DNA of 34,143 nucleotides, taken from the NCBI GenBank assembly GCA_005881175.1, contig VBEN01000013.1, forward strand, positions 1 through 34,143, written 5' to 3'. A program made the translations under genes and the position numbers. The notes beneath the pieces were generated by a model. The model saw nothing but the letters and a program-made list of their open reading frames with translations. It made no database searches and was not told where the DNA came from. Each line of letters opens with the position of its first letter. Positions within the stretch are counted from its first letter, which is position 1. The stretch comes from Chloroflexota bacterium (GTDB taxonomy: Bacteria; Chloroflexota; Dormibacteria; CF-121). Below, piece by piece: positions 1-7,255 of this stretch.

Positions 1-672
1 GACAATCGCCGACAGCGTGTTCTCGAGGATGACCCGTTGTTCAACGACCCAGCGAAGGCCTGCCAATAGCTGGGCGCGCCAGCCTCGTTCGAGCGGCCGC
101 TCTATCGGCGGGAGGCGGCCGAGGGAAAGCCAGGCGCCTGCGGCCAGCAGGAACGAGAACGCATCCGCGAGCAGCGCGTTCGCGGCCCCGAAGAGCCTGA
201 TGAGAACGCCACCGAGCGATGGACCGACCAGCGTGGAGACGCCTTCGGTGACCTCGAGGCTACTGTTAGCCTCGACCACGCGCGCCGGGCCGACGAGGTT
301 AGGGATCAGCGAGTAATGCGCGACCTCGAACCACACTCGAGCCGTGCCGGCGATAAAGGCCACCAGGTAGAGCTGGGCCAGGGTAAGTACCTGCAGCAGC
401 GCCGCCAGAGGTACGCTGGCGAGCACCGCGAACCGGACCAGGTCCGCGGCCAGCAGGATGATGCGTCGATCCCAGCGGTCGGCATAGACGCCCACAACTA
501 GTCCGAAGAGCAAGAAGGGCACAAACTCCAAAGCGCCGACCACGCCAAGTTGAAACGGTGAGTTGGTCAGCTGCAGCACCAGCCACGGAAGGGCGAGGAC
601 GGTGACCTGGTTGCCGAGTGTGGAAATCGAGGAGCCGCCCCAGAAGCGCAGGAACGCCCCATCCCTCAGCAC
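1..672 (-). CDS. MFS transporter, N-terminal part (runs off the left edge)
   Basis: The 224 visible codons encode a hydrophobic protein typical of the major facilitator superfamily, MFS_3/EntS-like drug or siderophore exporters. The start region reads LRFWGGSSISTLGNQ, as in this group, followed by membrane segments. The cytoplasmic loop between helices 2 and 3 carries the family motif GVYADRWDRR. Further helices follow up to the window edge, so about half of the usual 400-residue protein is present. The likely start is GTG at 672, 29 nt after the stop of the DUF1786 gene on the same strand, so the two probably share a transcript. No clear Shine-Dalgarno sequence precedes it, and an earlier non-ATG start is possible. 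The substrate cannot be told from sequence. Confidence 0.85.
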   Translation of the reverse strand, partial: MLRDGAFLRFWGGSSISTLGNQVTVLALPWLVLQLTNSPFQLGVVGALEFVPFLLFGLVVGVYADRWDRRIILLAADLVRFAVLASVPLAALLQVLTLAQLYLVAFIAGTARVWFEVAHYSLIPNLVGPARVVEANSSLEVTEGVSTLVGPSLGGVLIRLFGAANALLADAFSFLLAAGAWLSLGRLPPIERPLERGWRAQLLAGLRWVVEQRVILENTLSAIV

Positions 673-701
673 GGATGCTCGCGCGACTTCGGCGGGTTCT
701 T

Positions 702-1799
702 TCAGGGCCGGGCGCCCAGCTGGCCCGCAATGGCGGGGCCTAAATCGGGGAGCCGAACCGCCAGCGCTCGCAGCAGACCAAAGCAGCCGGTCAGCATCAT
801 GTCGCCGTGCGGGACCGCCAGGTTCGGTCGAAGGCGCGAGCCGTCGAGCAGAGCGCGGCGGGGTCCGGTCAGCGCGAGGGGCGCGGATGGGCCGGCGACT
901 GCGCCCAGCTCCAGCGCACCGTGGCCCATGTCATCGAACACGGCCTGGTTCGATAGCGTGCCGGTGGCGAGCGCGTCGAGGTAGCCTTCCAGTTTTTCAC
1001 GGGTGAGCTCGCCGGTGTGGTGCTCGAAGAGGCCGGCGATGCGCCGCCCGTCCAGGAGCGCGGCAATCGTATGAAAGTTGCCGAGGTTGGCGACCATCGC
1101 ATGCTCGAGCTCGCTCACTCGGGGATCCTCTAGGGCGCCCAGGATGGCTGCCGGCCCGGTGTCCATCAAAAACAGCGGCTCGGACCCGGTCCAGGTCCGG
1201 ACGACCGCCTGCATCCGGGTCATTCGCGCGGGGATCTCCGAGGCGAGAAAGCCGAAACCATCTAGCCCCGTGCCGCGCTCCACCTGCTCGCGCAAGTAGT
1301 CGAAACGAAAGCGCCGGTCACTGATGTCCGGCGGCGCGGCGCCATGGTCGAACACGGCCACAGCCACAGCGTCGAATGCGGTGCTTACGTGAAAACTTCG
1401 GAGCGCGTCCATCAGCTCGGAGAAGTAGAAGTCGCGCATCTCCAGTCGGCGGGCGCCGGCCACGCCATTGGGACCATCGACAATTCGGACGCCCATCGTT
1501 TCGACGCGGGTCAGGTCATCATCAAAGGTTCGCGCCGCGTCCGGGGTCGCGTAGACCTTCAGTCCCCTGCGCAGGTGCGCTTCGACGGCCCAGTGGTCGG
1601 GGCCACCGCCCATCGTCACGCCGGTCAGGAACAGGTCGGCCCCGTCGGCCGTGGCTTGCTTGACTTGCTCGGCGAGCAGGGCGGTCGGTGACGGCATGAT
1701 CAGCTGGACCGCGTTTTCGATGACGGTGCCGGCTTCGAACACCAGGATGTCCTGGGTGCCGGTGCCAACGTCGATCGCGAGGACACGCGGATGCGCCAC
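702..1799 (-). CDS. DUF1786 family protein (ASKHA-type fold, function unknown)
   Basis: A 365-residue protein beginning VLAIDVGTGTQDILVFE. This matches the DUF1786 family (PF08735), sometimes mislabelled as pyruvate formate-lyase activating enzyme-like. The N-terminal DxGTGTQD loop resembles the phosphate-1 loop of actin/hexokinase/Hsp70-type ATPases. A second glycine-rich stretch, VTMGGGPDHW, and a third, ANLGNFHT, are further candidate nucleotide-contact loops. No radical-SAM CxxxCxxC motif is present, so an activase role is not supported. The start is GTG at 1799, with a TACGCT box 8 nt upstream and no Shine-Dalgarno, so it may be leaderless. The gene is divergent from the membrane protein at 1865 and followed by an MFS exporter. 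The family is known mainly from archaea and Chloroflexota, with no established biochemical role. Confidence 0.8.
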   Translation of the reverse strand: MAHPRVLAIDVGTGTQDILVFEAGTVIENAVQLIMPSPTALLAEQVKQATADGADLFLTGVTMGGGPDHWAVEAHLRRGLKVYATPDAARTFDDDLTRVETMGVRIVDGPNGVAGARRLEMRDFYFSELMDALRSFHVSTAFDAVAVAVFDHGAAPPDISDRRFRFDYLREQVERGTGLDGFGFLASEIPARMTRMQAVVRTWTGSEPLFLMDTGPAAILGALEDPRVSELEHAMVANLGNFHTIAALLDGRRIAGLFEHHTGELTREKLEGYLDALATGTLSNQAVFDDMGHGALELGAVAGPSAPLALTGPRRALLDGSRLRPNLAVPHGDMMLTGCFGLLRALAVRLPDLGPAIAGQLGARP

Positions 1800-1807
1800 G
1801 GTGAACT

Positions 1808-1813
1808 AGCGTA
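1808..1813 (-). promoter_or_regulatory. Candidate -10 box for the DUF1786 gene
   Basis: TACGCT on the minus strand lies 8 nt before the GTG start at 1799, and no Shine-Dalgarno is visible. This fits a leaderless transcript. No good -35 was found, so confidence is low. Confidence 0.3.
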
Positions 1814-1846
1814 CTTCGGTCGGCCGCCCGCAAGCGTTGTGTCCGG

Positions 1847-1865
1847 CCGATAGTTGCTCTATCGG
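1847..1865. promoter_or_regulatory. Perfect inverted repeat at the start codon of the GT-C-like gene
   Basis: CCGATAG-TTGCT-CTATCGG: 7-bp arms around a 5-nt centre. The last base is the G of the GTG start at 1865. It sits in the 65-bp divergent region between the DUF1786 and GT-C-like genes. It could be a repressor operator, or in RNA a hairpin that hides the start codon. Confidence 0.4.
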
Positions 1866-3310
1866 TGCGGCAACTCGCTTCTCCTGCCAACAGGCTATTG
1901 TGGCTGCTGGCGGGATCTACGCTCGTCATCTACCTGTTATCAGGTCCCGTCCTCCTCGTCTACGACGGAACCATCATGTATCGAGTTAGCGAGAGCCTGC
2001 TCTGGCATCATTCGCTACGCATCACGGACCCCTTGCTGCACATGAACGAGCCCTACGCCACTTATGGCCTGGCGGTGCCGTTCCTGATCCTGCCCTTGGT
2101 TGCGGCCGGCCACGCCTTCCTCGGTGACGGCACTCGCCTGTTGACGGTTTACCAGCCGGTCGTCACGGCCGCCACCGTGCTCGTGGTTGCGCTGATTGCT
2201 CGGGAGCTTGGATGTACCTGGCGCCGCGCGATCGGGTCGGCGCTCCTCTTCGGATTTGCCACCGTGGCCTGGTATTACAGCAACATCCTCTTCAGCGAGC
2301 CCCTCGTCGGGCTCGCCACGGCCTTCGCATTTCTCGGCCTCTTGCGTTTCAAGCGTAGACCGTCGTTACGCTGGCTGGCGGCAACGGGTTGCGCCGTAGC
2401 GCTCGCTTGTCTGACGCGAACCGACGCCGTCGTCGTGACCCTTCTCCCGTTCGCGACCTACGTGGCTCTGCTCGTCGTCCTCCCCGCAGTCCGCTGGTCG
2501 GATCGGCTCAGGCGCGCGACCGCCTATAGCGTCCCGATCGTGATCGCCGGCATCATCATGCTGGGCCATGACTGGCTACGGTATGGGAGCCCCTTAGCGA
2601 CCGGATACCTGTCGCCCGATACCGGCTTCAGCTTCCCTTTCATCAGGGGTTTGTACGGCCTCTTGCTGAGTCCTGCCGCCGGCCTGTTCGTGTTCATGCC
2701 GGTGATGTTGCTGTCCGTCGTGGGCTTTCCCCAGCTTCTTCAGCGATATCGGGGCGAGGCCCTGTTGCTGGCTGGCCTCGTCGGGGCGCGGCTGATTTTC
2801 TACGCGAGCTGGTACGGATGGGATGGCGGAGAAAGCTGGGGTCCGCGCTTCCTCGTGCCGATCCTCCCTCTGCTGGTCCTTCCAATCGCCTTCTTGCCGG
2901 CGTGGGTCCGGCCTAGGTTCAGCCTTGTCGCCCTTGGCGGACTGAGCCTCTTGATTCAGCTATTGGGCCAGCTCGTCTCCTATTACAGCTTCTCGATTTG
3001 GACCATCCGAGCCCTTCCCGCCGGTGTGTCGCTTCCGAGCTGCACAACGTGTGGGATCAGATCGGCCGTCGCAATGCAGGCCGCCAAGAACATTCTCGAC
3101 TTCGATTGGGCGAACGCGCCGATGCTGGACCAGCTATTGATCCTTTTCCGATATGGACCGGTTCGCAAGAGCTGGGGCTTCCCGCTTGTCGCTCTCGCGT
3201 TCCTGCTCGTAGTTGGCGCCGGAATCTGGCTCGGGTTGCGGCTACTCAAGGCCATCGACCGCGGAAAGGCATCCAGTTCGGAGCTGGCGACCGTTCGAGG
3301 CGCGGCCTAG
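1865..3310 (+). CDS. Polytopic membrane protein, probable GT-C glycosyltransferase (GT39-like)
   Basis: A 481-residue protein with about ten to twelve hydrophobic segments. The first external loop carries an Asp (LLVYDGTIMYRVSESL), the place where GT-C enzymes keep their acidic catalytic residue. A later WGPRFLVPILPLLVLP segment is characteristic of bacterial GT39-like or phospholipid-carrier-dependent glycosyltransferases. Such enzymes move a sugar from a polyprenyl-phosphate carrier onto an acceptor on the outer face of the membrane. The next gene encodes a polyprenyl-phosphate-sugar-synthase-like fusion, which could supply the donor; this pairing is inference. The start is GTG at 1865, chosen because it is the first in-frame start of the divergent region; there is no Shine-Dalgarno. 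The family is too divergent to name a substrate. Confidence 0.7.
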   Translation: MRQLASPANRLLWLLAGSTLVIYLLSGPVLLVYDGTIMYRVSESLLWHHSLRITDPLLHMNEPYATYGLAVPFLILPLVAAGHAFLGDGTRLLTVYQPVVTAATVLVVALIARELGCTWRRAIGSALLFGFATVAWYYSNILFSEPLVGLATAFAFLGLLRFKRRPSLRWLAATGCAVALACLTRTDAVVVTLLPFATYVALLVVLPAVRWSDRLRRATAYSVPIVIAGIIMLGHDWLRYGSPLATGYLSPDTGFSFPFIRGLYGLLLSPAAGLFVFMPVMLLSVVGFPQLLQRYRGEALLLAGLVGARLIFYASWYGWDGGESWGPRFLVPILPLLVLPIAFLPAWVRPRFSLVALGGLSLLIQLLGQLVSYYSFSIWTIRALPAGVSLPSCTTCGIRSAVAMQAAKNILDFDWANAPMLDQLLILFRYGPVRKSWGFPLVALAFLLVVGAGIWLGLRLLKAIDRGKASSSELATVRGAA

Positions 3311-3401
3311 ACGGCTCGCGATTTTGCTGCTGGGGGCGTTCTGGTGAGCGCCGCCAGACCGAAGCAAGCTCGCATCTCAGATTGCGTTCATCCCGTAGTC
3401 G

Positions 3402-4895
3402 ATGCAGAGCCTCGAGGGCCTGGTCTGCCCGAAATGCCACGAGCCGCTAACGATCACCGAGGCTGGACGGGAGCTCCGCTGTGTCCGTGACGGCAGCCAC
3501 TATCCGCTGATCGACGGCATCCCCTCCTTCATGACGACCGCCGGCGAGGCGGTAGCCCTGCCGGGCTGCGCGCTGACTCTTGTGATCCCGGCCCTGAACG
3601 AAGCCGTCAACCTCGAGCGGATTCTGCCGGTGCTCACCAAAGCGCTGTCAGCCCTGGGACCGACCAGCGAGATCATCGTCGTGGACGGCGGGTCGACCGA
3701 TGGCACGCAGGCGGTCATTCGCAAGTACGATGCCCGGCTGGTCAGCCAGAAGCTCCCCGGTTTCGGCGGCGCCTACCGGGCTGGCTTCGAGCAGGCGCGC
3801 GGCGAGTATGTCCTGACTCTCGATGCGGACGGGTCGCACGACCCGGCATTCCTTGGCGATCTGTGGGCCGCCCGGCTTCGGGGCGATGTCGTGATCGCCT
3901 CGCGCTACATGCCCGGTGGGGCGGCCGATATGCCCGCGTGGCGGCGGTTGCTGAGTCGCGTCCTGAACATCACCTTCAGGCGTGGGCTCTCACTGCCGGT
4001 CCACGATCTCTCCAGTGGGTTCCGGCTTTACCGCCGGACCGTCTTGCGCGAGCTGAAGCTGACCGCCGGCGACTTCGATGTTCTCGAGGAGATCCTGATC
4101 CGCGCCCTGGCGGCCGGGTACCGCGTGGTCGAAGTGCCGTTCCGCTACCGCGCGCGCGTCGCCGGTCGCAGCCATGCCCGGCTGTTTAAGTTCGCCGTGT
4201 CCTACTTGCGGACCTTCCTGGCAATGTGGCGGCTGCGTAACTCCATTGTGTCGGCCGATTACGATGCTCGAGCCTACGACAGCGTCATCCCACTGCAGCG
4301 CTACTGGCAACGTCGCCGATATGCCACCATCACCCGGCTTGCCGCGGGCTTTACGCGGGTGCTGGATGTCGGGTGTGGTTCGAGCCGCATCCTGGGCGCG
4401 GTCCCGGGCATGCTGGGTCTCGACATCCAGCTCCACAAGCTGCGCTATGCGCGCCGGTATGGCAACGCACTCGTGCACGGCTCCATCGTGGAGCTGCCGT
4501 TTGTCGACGGCACCTTCGACTGTGTCATCTGCTCGGAGGTGATCGAGCACATCCCGGCCCAGGAGAAGCCCTTCGACGAGCTGACCCGGGTACTGAAAAC
4601 CGGCGGACGGCTGATTCTCGGCACTCCGGATTACGACCGCTGGCGGTGGCGCGCGCTCGAGTGGCTCTATGGCCGCCTGTCGCCCGGTGGCTATGCCGAC
4701 GAACACATCACCCACTACGGCCGGGCGAATCTCTCGAGGTATTTGCAGGGCAAGGGCTTTGCCATCGAGAGCATCGACTATGTCGGGGGATCGGAGATGA
4801 TCTTCAGCCTGCGCAAGCTCGCGCCGATGGCCTCGCCGGTTGGCAGCCGTCCGGTGCGCACCGCGTTGCGCGCCGCGCGGGCACAAGCCGGCTGA
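3402..4895 (+). CDS. Trm112-like zinc ribbon / GT2 glycosyltransferase / SAM methyltransferase fusion
   Basis: Three domains in one 497-residue chain. Residues 1-45 resemble Trm112/UPF0434 (LVCPKCHEPL, then YPLIDGIPSF), although only three cysteines are seen. Residues about 57-285 are a family 2 glycosyltransferase of the DPM1/polyprenyl-phosphate mannosyltransferase type, with VIPALNEAVNLERIL, IVVDGGSTDGT and the metal-binding LDADGSHDP. Residues about 300-480 are a class I methyltransferase with motif I VLDVGCGSSRILGAV, an acidic LGLDIQ strand and CSEVIEHI. The GT2 part probably loads a sugar onto polyprenyl phosphate at the membrane, and the methyltransferase may modify the sugar or lipid. 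The gene lies 91 nt after the GT-C-like gene and meets the next, opposite gene 1 nt after its stop. ATG at 3402 has no clear ribosome site. Confidence 0.85.
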   Translation: MQSLEGLVCPKCHEPLTITEAGRELRCVRDGSHYPLIDGIPSFMTTAGEAVALPGCALTLVIPALNEAVNLERILPVLTKALSALGPTSEIIVVDGGSTDGTQAVIRKYDARLVSQKLPGFGGAYRAGFEQARGEYVLTLDADGSHDPAFLGDLWAARLRGDVVIASRYMPGGAADMPAWRRLLSRVLNITFRRGLSLPVHDLSSGFRLYRRTVLRELKLTAGDFDVLEEILIRALAAGYRVVEVPFRYRARVAGRSHARLFKFAVSYLRTFLAMWRLRNSIVSADYDARAYDSVIPLQRYWQRRRYATITRLAAGFTRVLDVGCGSSRILGAVPGMLGLDIQLHKLRYARRYGNALVHGSIVELPFVDGTFDCVICSEVIEHIPAQEKPFDELTRVLKTGGRLILGTPDYDRWRWRALEWLYGRLSPGGYADEHITHYGRANLSRYLQGKGFAIESIDYVGGSEMIFSLRKLAPMASPVGSRPVRTALRAARAQAG

Positions 4896-4896
4896 G

Positions 4897-5343
4897 TCAC
4901 CCTTCTGCGAGGTGCGCCTGGAACAAGTCGAGAATCTCCTGCGGGCTGGCGGTCATCTGGTCGACGAAATAGCCGCCGTCAAAATCGAGTCCCTTCGCCC
5001 GAAGAAATCCGGCACCGGGATGGCGCTTCATTACTGCCACGCCCGGTTTCAGTCGGTACGCGAGGACGGTTCGACCGCCGGCCTTGACCAGCCCAACCGC
5101 GGCGATCTCGTCCCAGGGGAGCAGCGGGCTCTGGCCGGAGCGGCGGAAGATCACTCCCTCGTCCGTGAACTCGAAACGCGGACGGACCGGTCCGCGCATG
5201 GCCAGGAAACCGATGGCGGGCGCCAGCACGGCGGCCCAGCCGATGCCCCGGCCGCTCAGGAGCAGTAGCACGCCGCCCGCCTCCGTGATCGACGCTAACG
5301 GCAGGAAGAGCACCCAGGGAAAGCGCGCGTTGACGACGGTCAC
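4897..5343 (-). CDS. Small membrane protein with a PH-like C-terminal domain, function unknown
   Basis: A 148-residue protein. Two hydrophobic segments (about residues 6-24 and 27-46: FPWVLFLPLASITEAGG, then VLAPAIGFLAM) are followed by a soluble beta-rich region: RFEFTDEGVIFRR, LLPWDEIAAVGLVKAG, TVLAYRLKPG. That pattern resembles bacterial PH-type domains that follow membrane anchors, and it ends with a short helix. The start is GTG at 5343. Its GTGA overlaps the TGA of the lipid kinase by 4 nt, so translation is probably coupled. A much longer open frame continues upstream in the same phase but is antisense-like shadow of the kinase gene. Pairing with a lipid kinase suggests a membrane-lipid role, but this is inference. 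I do not recognise a named family. Confidence 0.7.
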   Translation of the reverse strand: MTVVNARFPWVLFLPLASITEAGGVLLLLSGRGIGWAAVLAPAIGFLAMRGPVRPRFEFTDEGVIFRRSGQSPLLPWDEIAAVGLVKAGGRTVLAYRLKPGVAVMKRHPGAGFLRAKGLDFDGGYFVDQMTASPQEILDLFQAHLAEG

Positions 5344-6230
5344 GCGACGACGCGGACTCCACCGGGCACGATCTCGGCGCGCAGCACGTTGCCGCGATGC
5401 ACGTCCCCGTCCACCTCGTGCCATAGCACGTCGGGCGCCTTGATTTCCACCGACCGCGCCTTTCGCTGCATCATGCTCTGTCCGTCGCTTCGCTGGCGGA
5501 GGATCCGCCACAGCACGCCGGCCCGCTCGAGGGCCGTGCGTGGCCGATAGACGCAGATGTCCAGCCAGCCGTCGTCGATCGCGATGTTGGGCCCGAACCG
5601 AAACGGCGCCGCCCCCAGCATGCCGGCGTTGACCACCAGCACGACCATGGCGGTCAACCGGATTTCTTCCCCATCGGCACGGATGGTGCACTCGAACATC
5701 GGTGCCCGCGGCAGCCACCAGGCACCGGCCAGCAGGTAGGCCCCGCGCCCGAGCCAGATCTTGAGCGCCCGAGGCGTGTACCGCATCACGGTGGCGTCGA
5801 AGCCAATGCCCGCGGCCAGCGCCGAATAGCCGTCGTTCACCCGCACCAGGTCGACCGGCCGGGTCGAGGGAAAGCGTTCTAAGGCCCGTCGCGTCGCCGT
5901 CCGCCAATTGGCCGGCAGCCTGAGCTCGCGGGCCACGATGTTGGCGGTCCCCAGTGGCACGATGCCGATCGGAAGTCCGCGCTGATGCGCCGCGGCCATG
6001 ACCTCGGCCACGGTGCCGTCGCCGCCGGCGGCCAGCACCATCTGGAAATCGCGACGGGCCAGGGCGGCGCCGATGCTCTCGACATTGAGGCCGGCGGCCG
6101 TCTCCAGCACCATCGCCTCCCAGCCGAGCTCGCCGGCGAGTTCGAGCAGGCGCCGGCCGAAATCGGGACCGGTTCGGGGGAGAGCCGGGTTTACGACGAA
6201 CAGAGCGCGGCGCCGGTCTGCGTCATTCAA
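5340..6230 (-). CDS. YegS/DagK-type lipid kinase (diacylglycerol kinase catalytic domain)
   Basis: A 296-residue protein of the YegS/Rv2252/BmrU lipid kinase family. The nucleotide-binding signature AAGGDGTVAEV is at residues about 67-77, preceded by the N-terminal FVVNPAL strand. IGIVPLGTANIVARELRLP gives the second conserved block. The C-terminal domain includes AAGIGFDATVMRY and IDDGWLDICVYRP. Such enzymes use ATP to phosphorylate diacylglycerol or related lipids at the inner face of the membrane. The only usable start is TTG at 6230; an ATG overlapping it is out of frame. The gene lies 22 nt after the CDF exporter gene, with a hairpin in the gap, and overlaps the next gene by 4 nt. The lipid substrate cannot be decided. 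Confidence 0.9.
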   Translation of the reverse strand: MNDADRRRALFVVNPALPRTGPDFGRRLLELAGELGWEAMVLETAAGLNVESIGAALARRDFQMVLAAGGDGTVAEVMAAAHQRGLPIGIVPLGTANIVARELRLPANWRTATRRALERFPSTRPVDLVRVNDGYSALAAGIGFDATVMRYTPRALKIWLGRGAYLLAGAWWLPRAPMFECTIRADGEEIRLTAMVVLVVNAGMLGAAPFRFGPNIAIDDGWLDICVYRPRTALERAGVLWRILRQRSDGQSMMQRKARSVEIKAPDVLWHEVDGDVHRGNVLRAEIVPGGVRVVA

Positions 6231-6250
6231 GCCCGCCGCGTGAGCGGGCT
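6230..6250. promoter_or_regulatory. Intercistronic hairpin before the lipid kinase start
   Basis: On the minus strand AGCCCGC-TCACGCG-GCGGGCT forms a 7-bp stem with a 7-nt loop. It fills the gap between the CDF stop and the TTG start of the kinase and covers the usual ribosome-site position. No U-tract follows, so translational control or transcript processing is more likely than termination. Confidence 0.35.
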
Positions 6251-6252
6251 CA

Positions 6253-7203
6253 TCAACCGGCTGCTCGTCGTGTCATGCGTTCGTGGGCGTCGTCGATATG
6301 CGGATGGCCCTCGGGCTGGACGCAGAACACGTCGCCGGGCCGGCAGACCAGGCTTTCGAACTGGATCGTCGTGTGTTCGATCTCGAACTCGTGGGCCAGC
6401 ACTTCGCGAACCTCCGCCAGGATGTCCTGCGCCTGGATCACCCGCTGGTCATCGATGAGCAGGTGAGCGCTCATCGCCCGGCTCTGTGTGCCCAGCGACC
6501 AGATGTGCAAGTCGTGCAGGTCGCGGACGCCGGGAACCCGTTTCACCGCGGTCACAACGGCATCCGTTTGCAGGTCTGCCGGGGTCGACTCGAGGAGAAT
6601 GTCGATGGCGGCGGCCAGCACCCGCCAGGCACTCCAGGCGATCAGCGCCGCGATGCCGAGGCTGAGCAGTGGATCGATGGCGAGCCGGCCGGTGACCGCA
6701 ATCAGCAGTCCGGCGACAATGATGCCGGCCGAGGCCCAGGCATCGCCCCAGATGTGCATCAACGCGCTTCGCACCGTCAGATCCCGCTCCATCGGCTGCA
6801 GCGAGCGGGCGATCAGCAGCGAGATGCCCAAGCCGAGCACCGCCGCCGCCGCCATCAGCCCGCCGCGAACCGCGGAAGGATGCTGCAACCGGTGGAGGGC
6901 CTCGACAATGATCGCGACCACGACGGCGCCAAGCAGCACCGCGTTGAGCAAGGCAACCAGGATGCCGACGCGCTGGTAGCCGAAGCTGCGACGGGGGCTG
7001 GCCGGTCGCTGCACCTGGCGAAGGGCGAAGGTCGAAAGCGCGAGCACCACCAGGTCGGTCACGACGTGGCCCGCGTCGCTGAGGAGCGCGAGGCTCTGCG
7101 CCCACAGACCGCCGACCACTTCGACGACCAGCACGATTGCCGTCAGAACGAGAGCCAGCCGCAGTCGGGCGCCGGCATCCACCCTCACCCTGGCGTGCTG
7201 CAT
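6253..7203 (-). CDS. Cation diffusion facilitator, probable Zn2+ exporter (CzcD/ZitB-like)
   Basis: A 316-residue CDF family transporter with six predicted membrane helices and a C-terminal cytoplasmic domain. Helix 2 has LLSDAGHVVTD, giving H46xxxD50. Helix 5 has LMHIWGDAWASAG, giving H150xxxD154. Two HxxxD pairs are the arrangement associated with zinc (and cadmium) selectivity in this family. The cytoplasmic part contains HDLHIWSLG and the HTTIQFE strand, as in CzcD. It ends with a short Cys- and His-bearing tail (VCRPGDVFCVQ, then GHPHIDDAHER) that could bind metal. It probably exports zinc in exchange for protons. ATG at 7203 is 6 nt after a TAAGAT box and 2 nt after a GGAG, so it is either leaderless or uses a very close ribosome site. 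First gene of a three-gene unit. Confidence 0.92.
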   Translation of the reverse strand: MQHARVRVDAGARLRLALVLTAIVLVVEVVGGLWAQSLALLSDAGHVVTDLVVLALSTFALRQVQRPASPRRSFGYQRVGILVALLNAVLLGAVVVAIIVEALHRLQHPSAVRGGLMAAAAVLGLGISLLIARSLQPMERDLTVRSALMHIWGDAWASAGIIVAGLLIAVTGRLAIDPLLSLGIAALIAWSAWRVLAAAIDILLESTPADLQTDAVVTAVKRVPGVRDLHDLHIWSLGTQSRAMSAHLLIDDQRVIQAQDILAEVREVLAHEFEIEHTTIQFESLVCRPGDVFCVQPEGHPHIDDAHERMTRRAAG

Positions 7204-7209
7204 GGCTCC

Positions 7210-7215
7210 ATCTTA
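7210..7215 (-). promoter_or_regulatory. Candidate -10 box for the CDF exporter gene
   Basis: TAAGAT on the minus strand ends 6 nt before the ATG at 7203. The same hexamer is 9 nt before murI and upstream of the YtxH gene. No convincing -35 was seen. Confidence 0.4.
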
Positions 7216-7255
7216 TTGCGCATCTCGAACCAACCCGACGACCTTGCGTCCGTGG

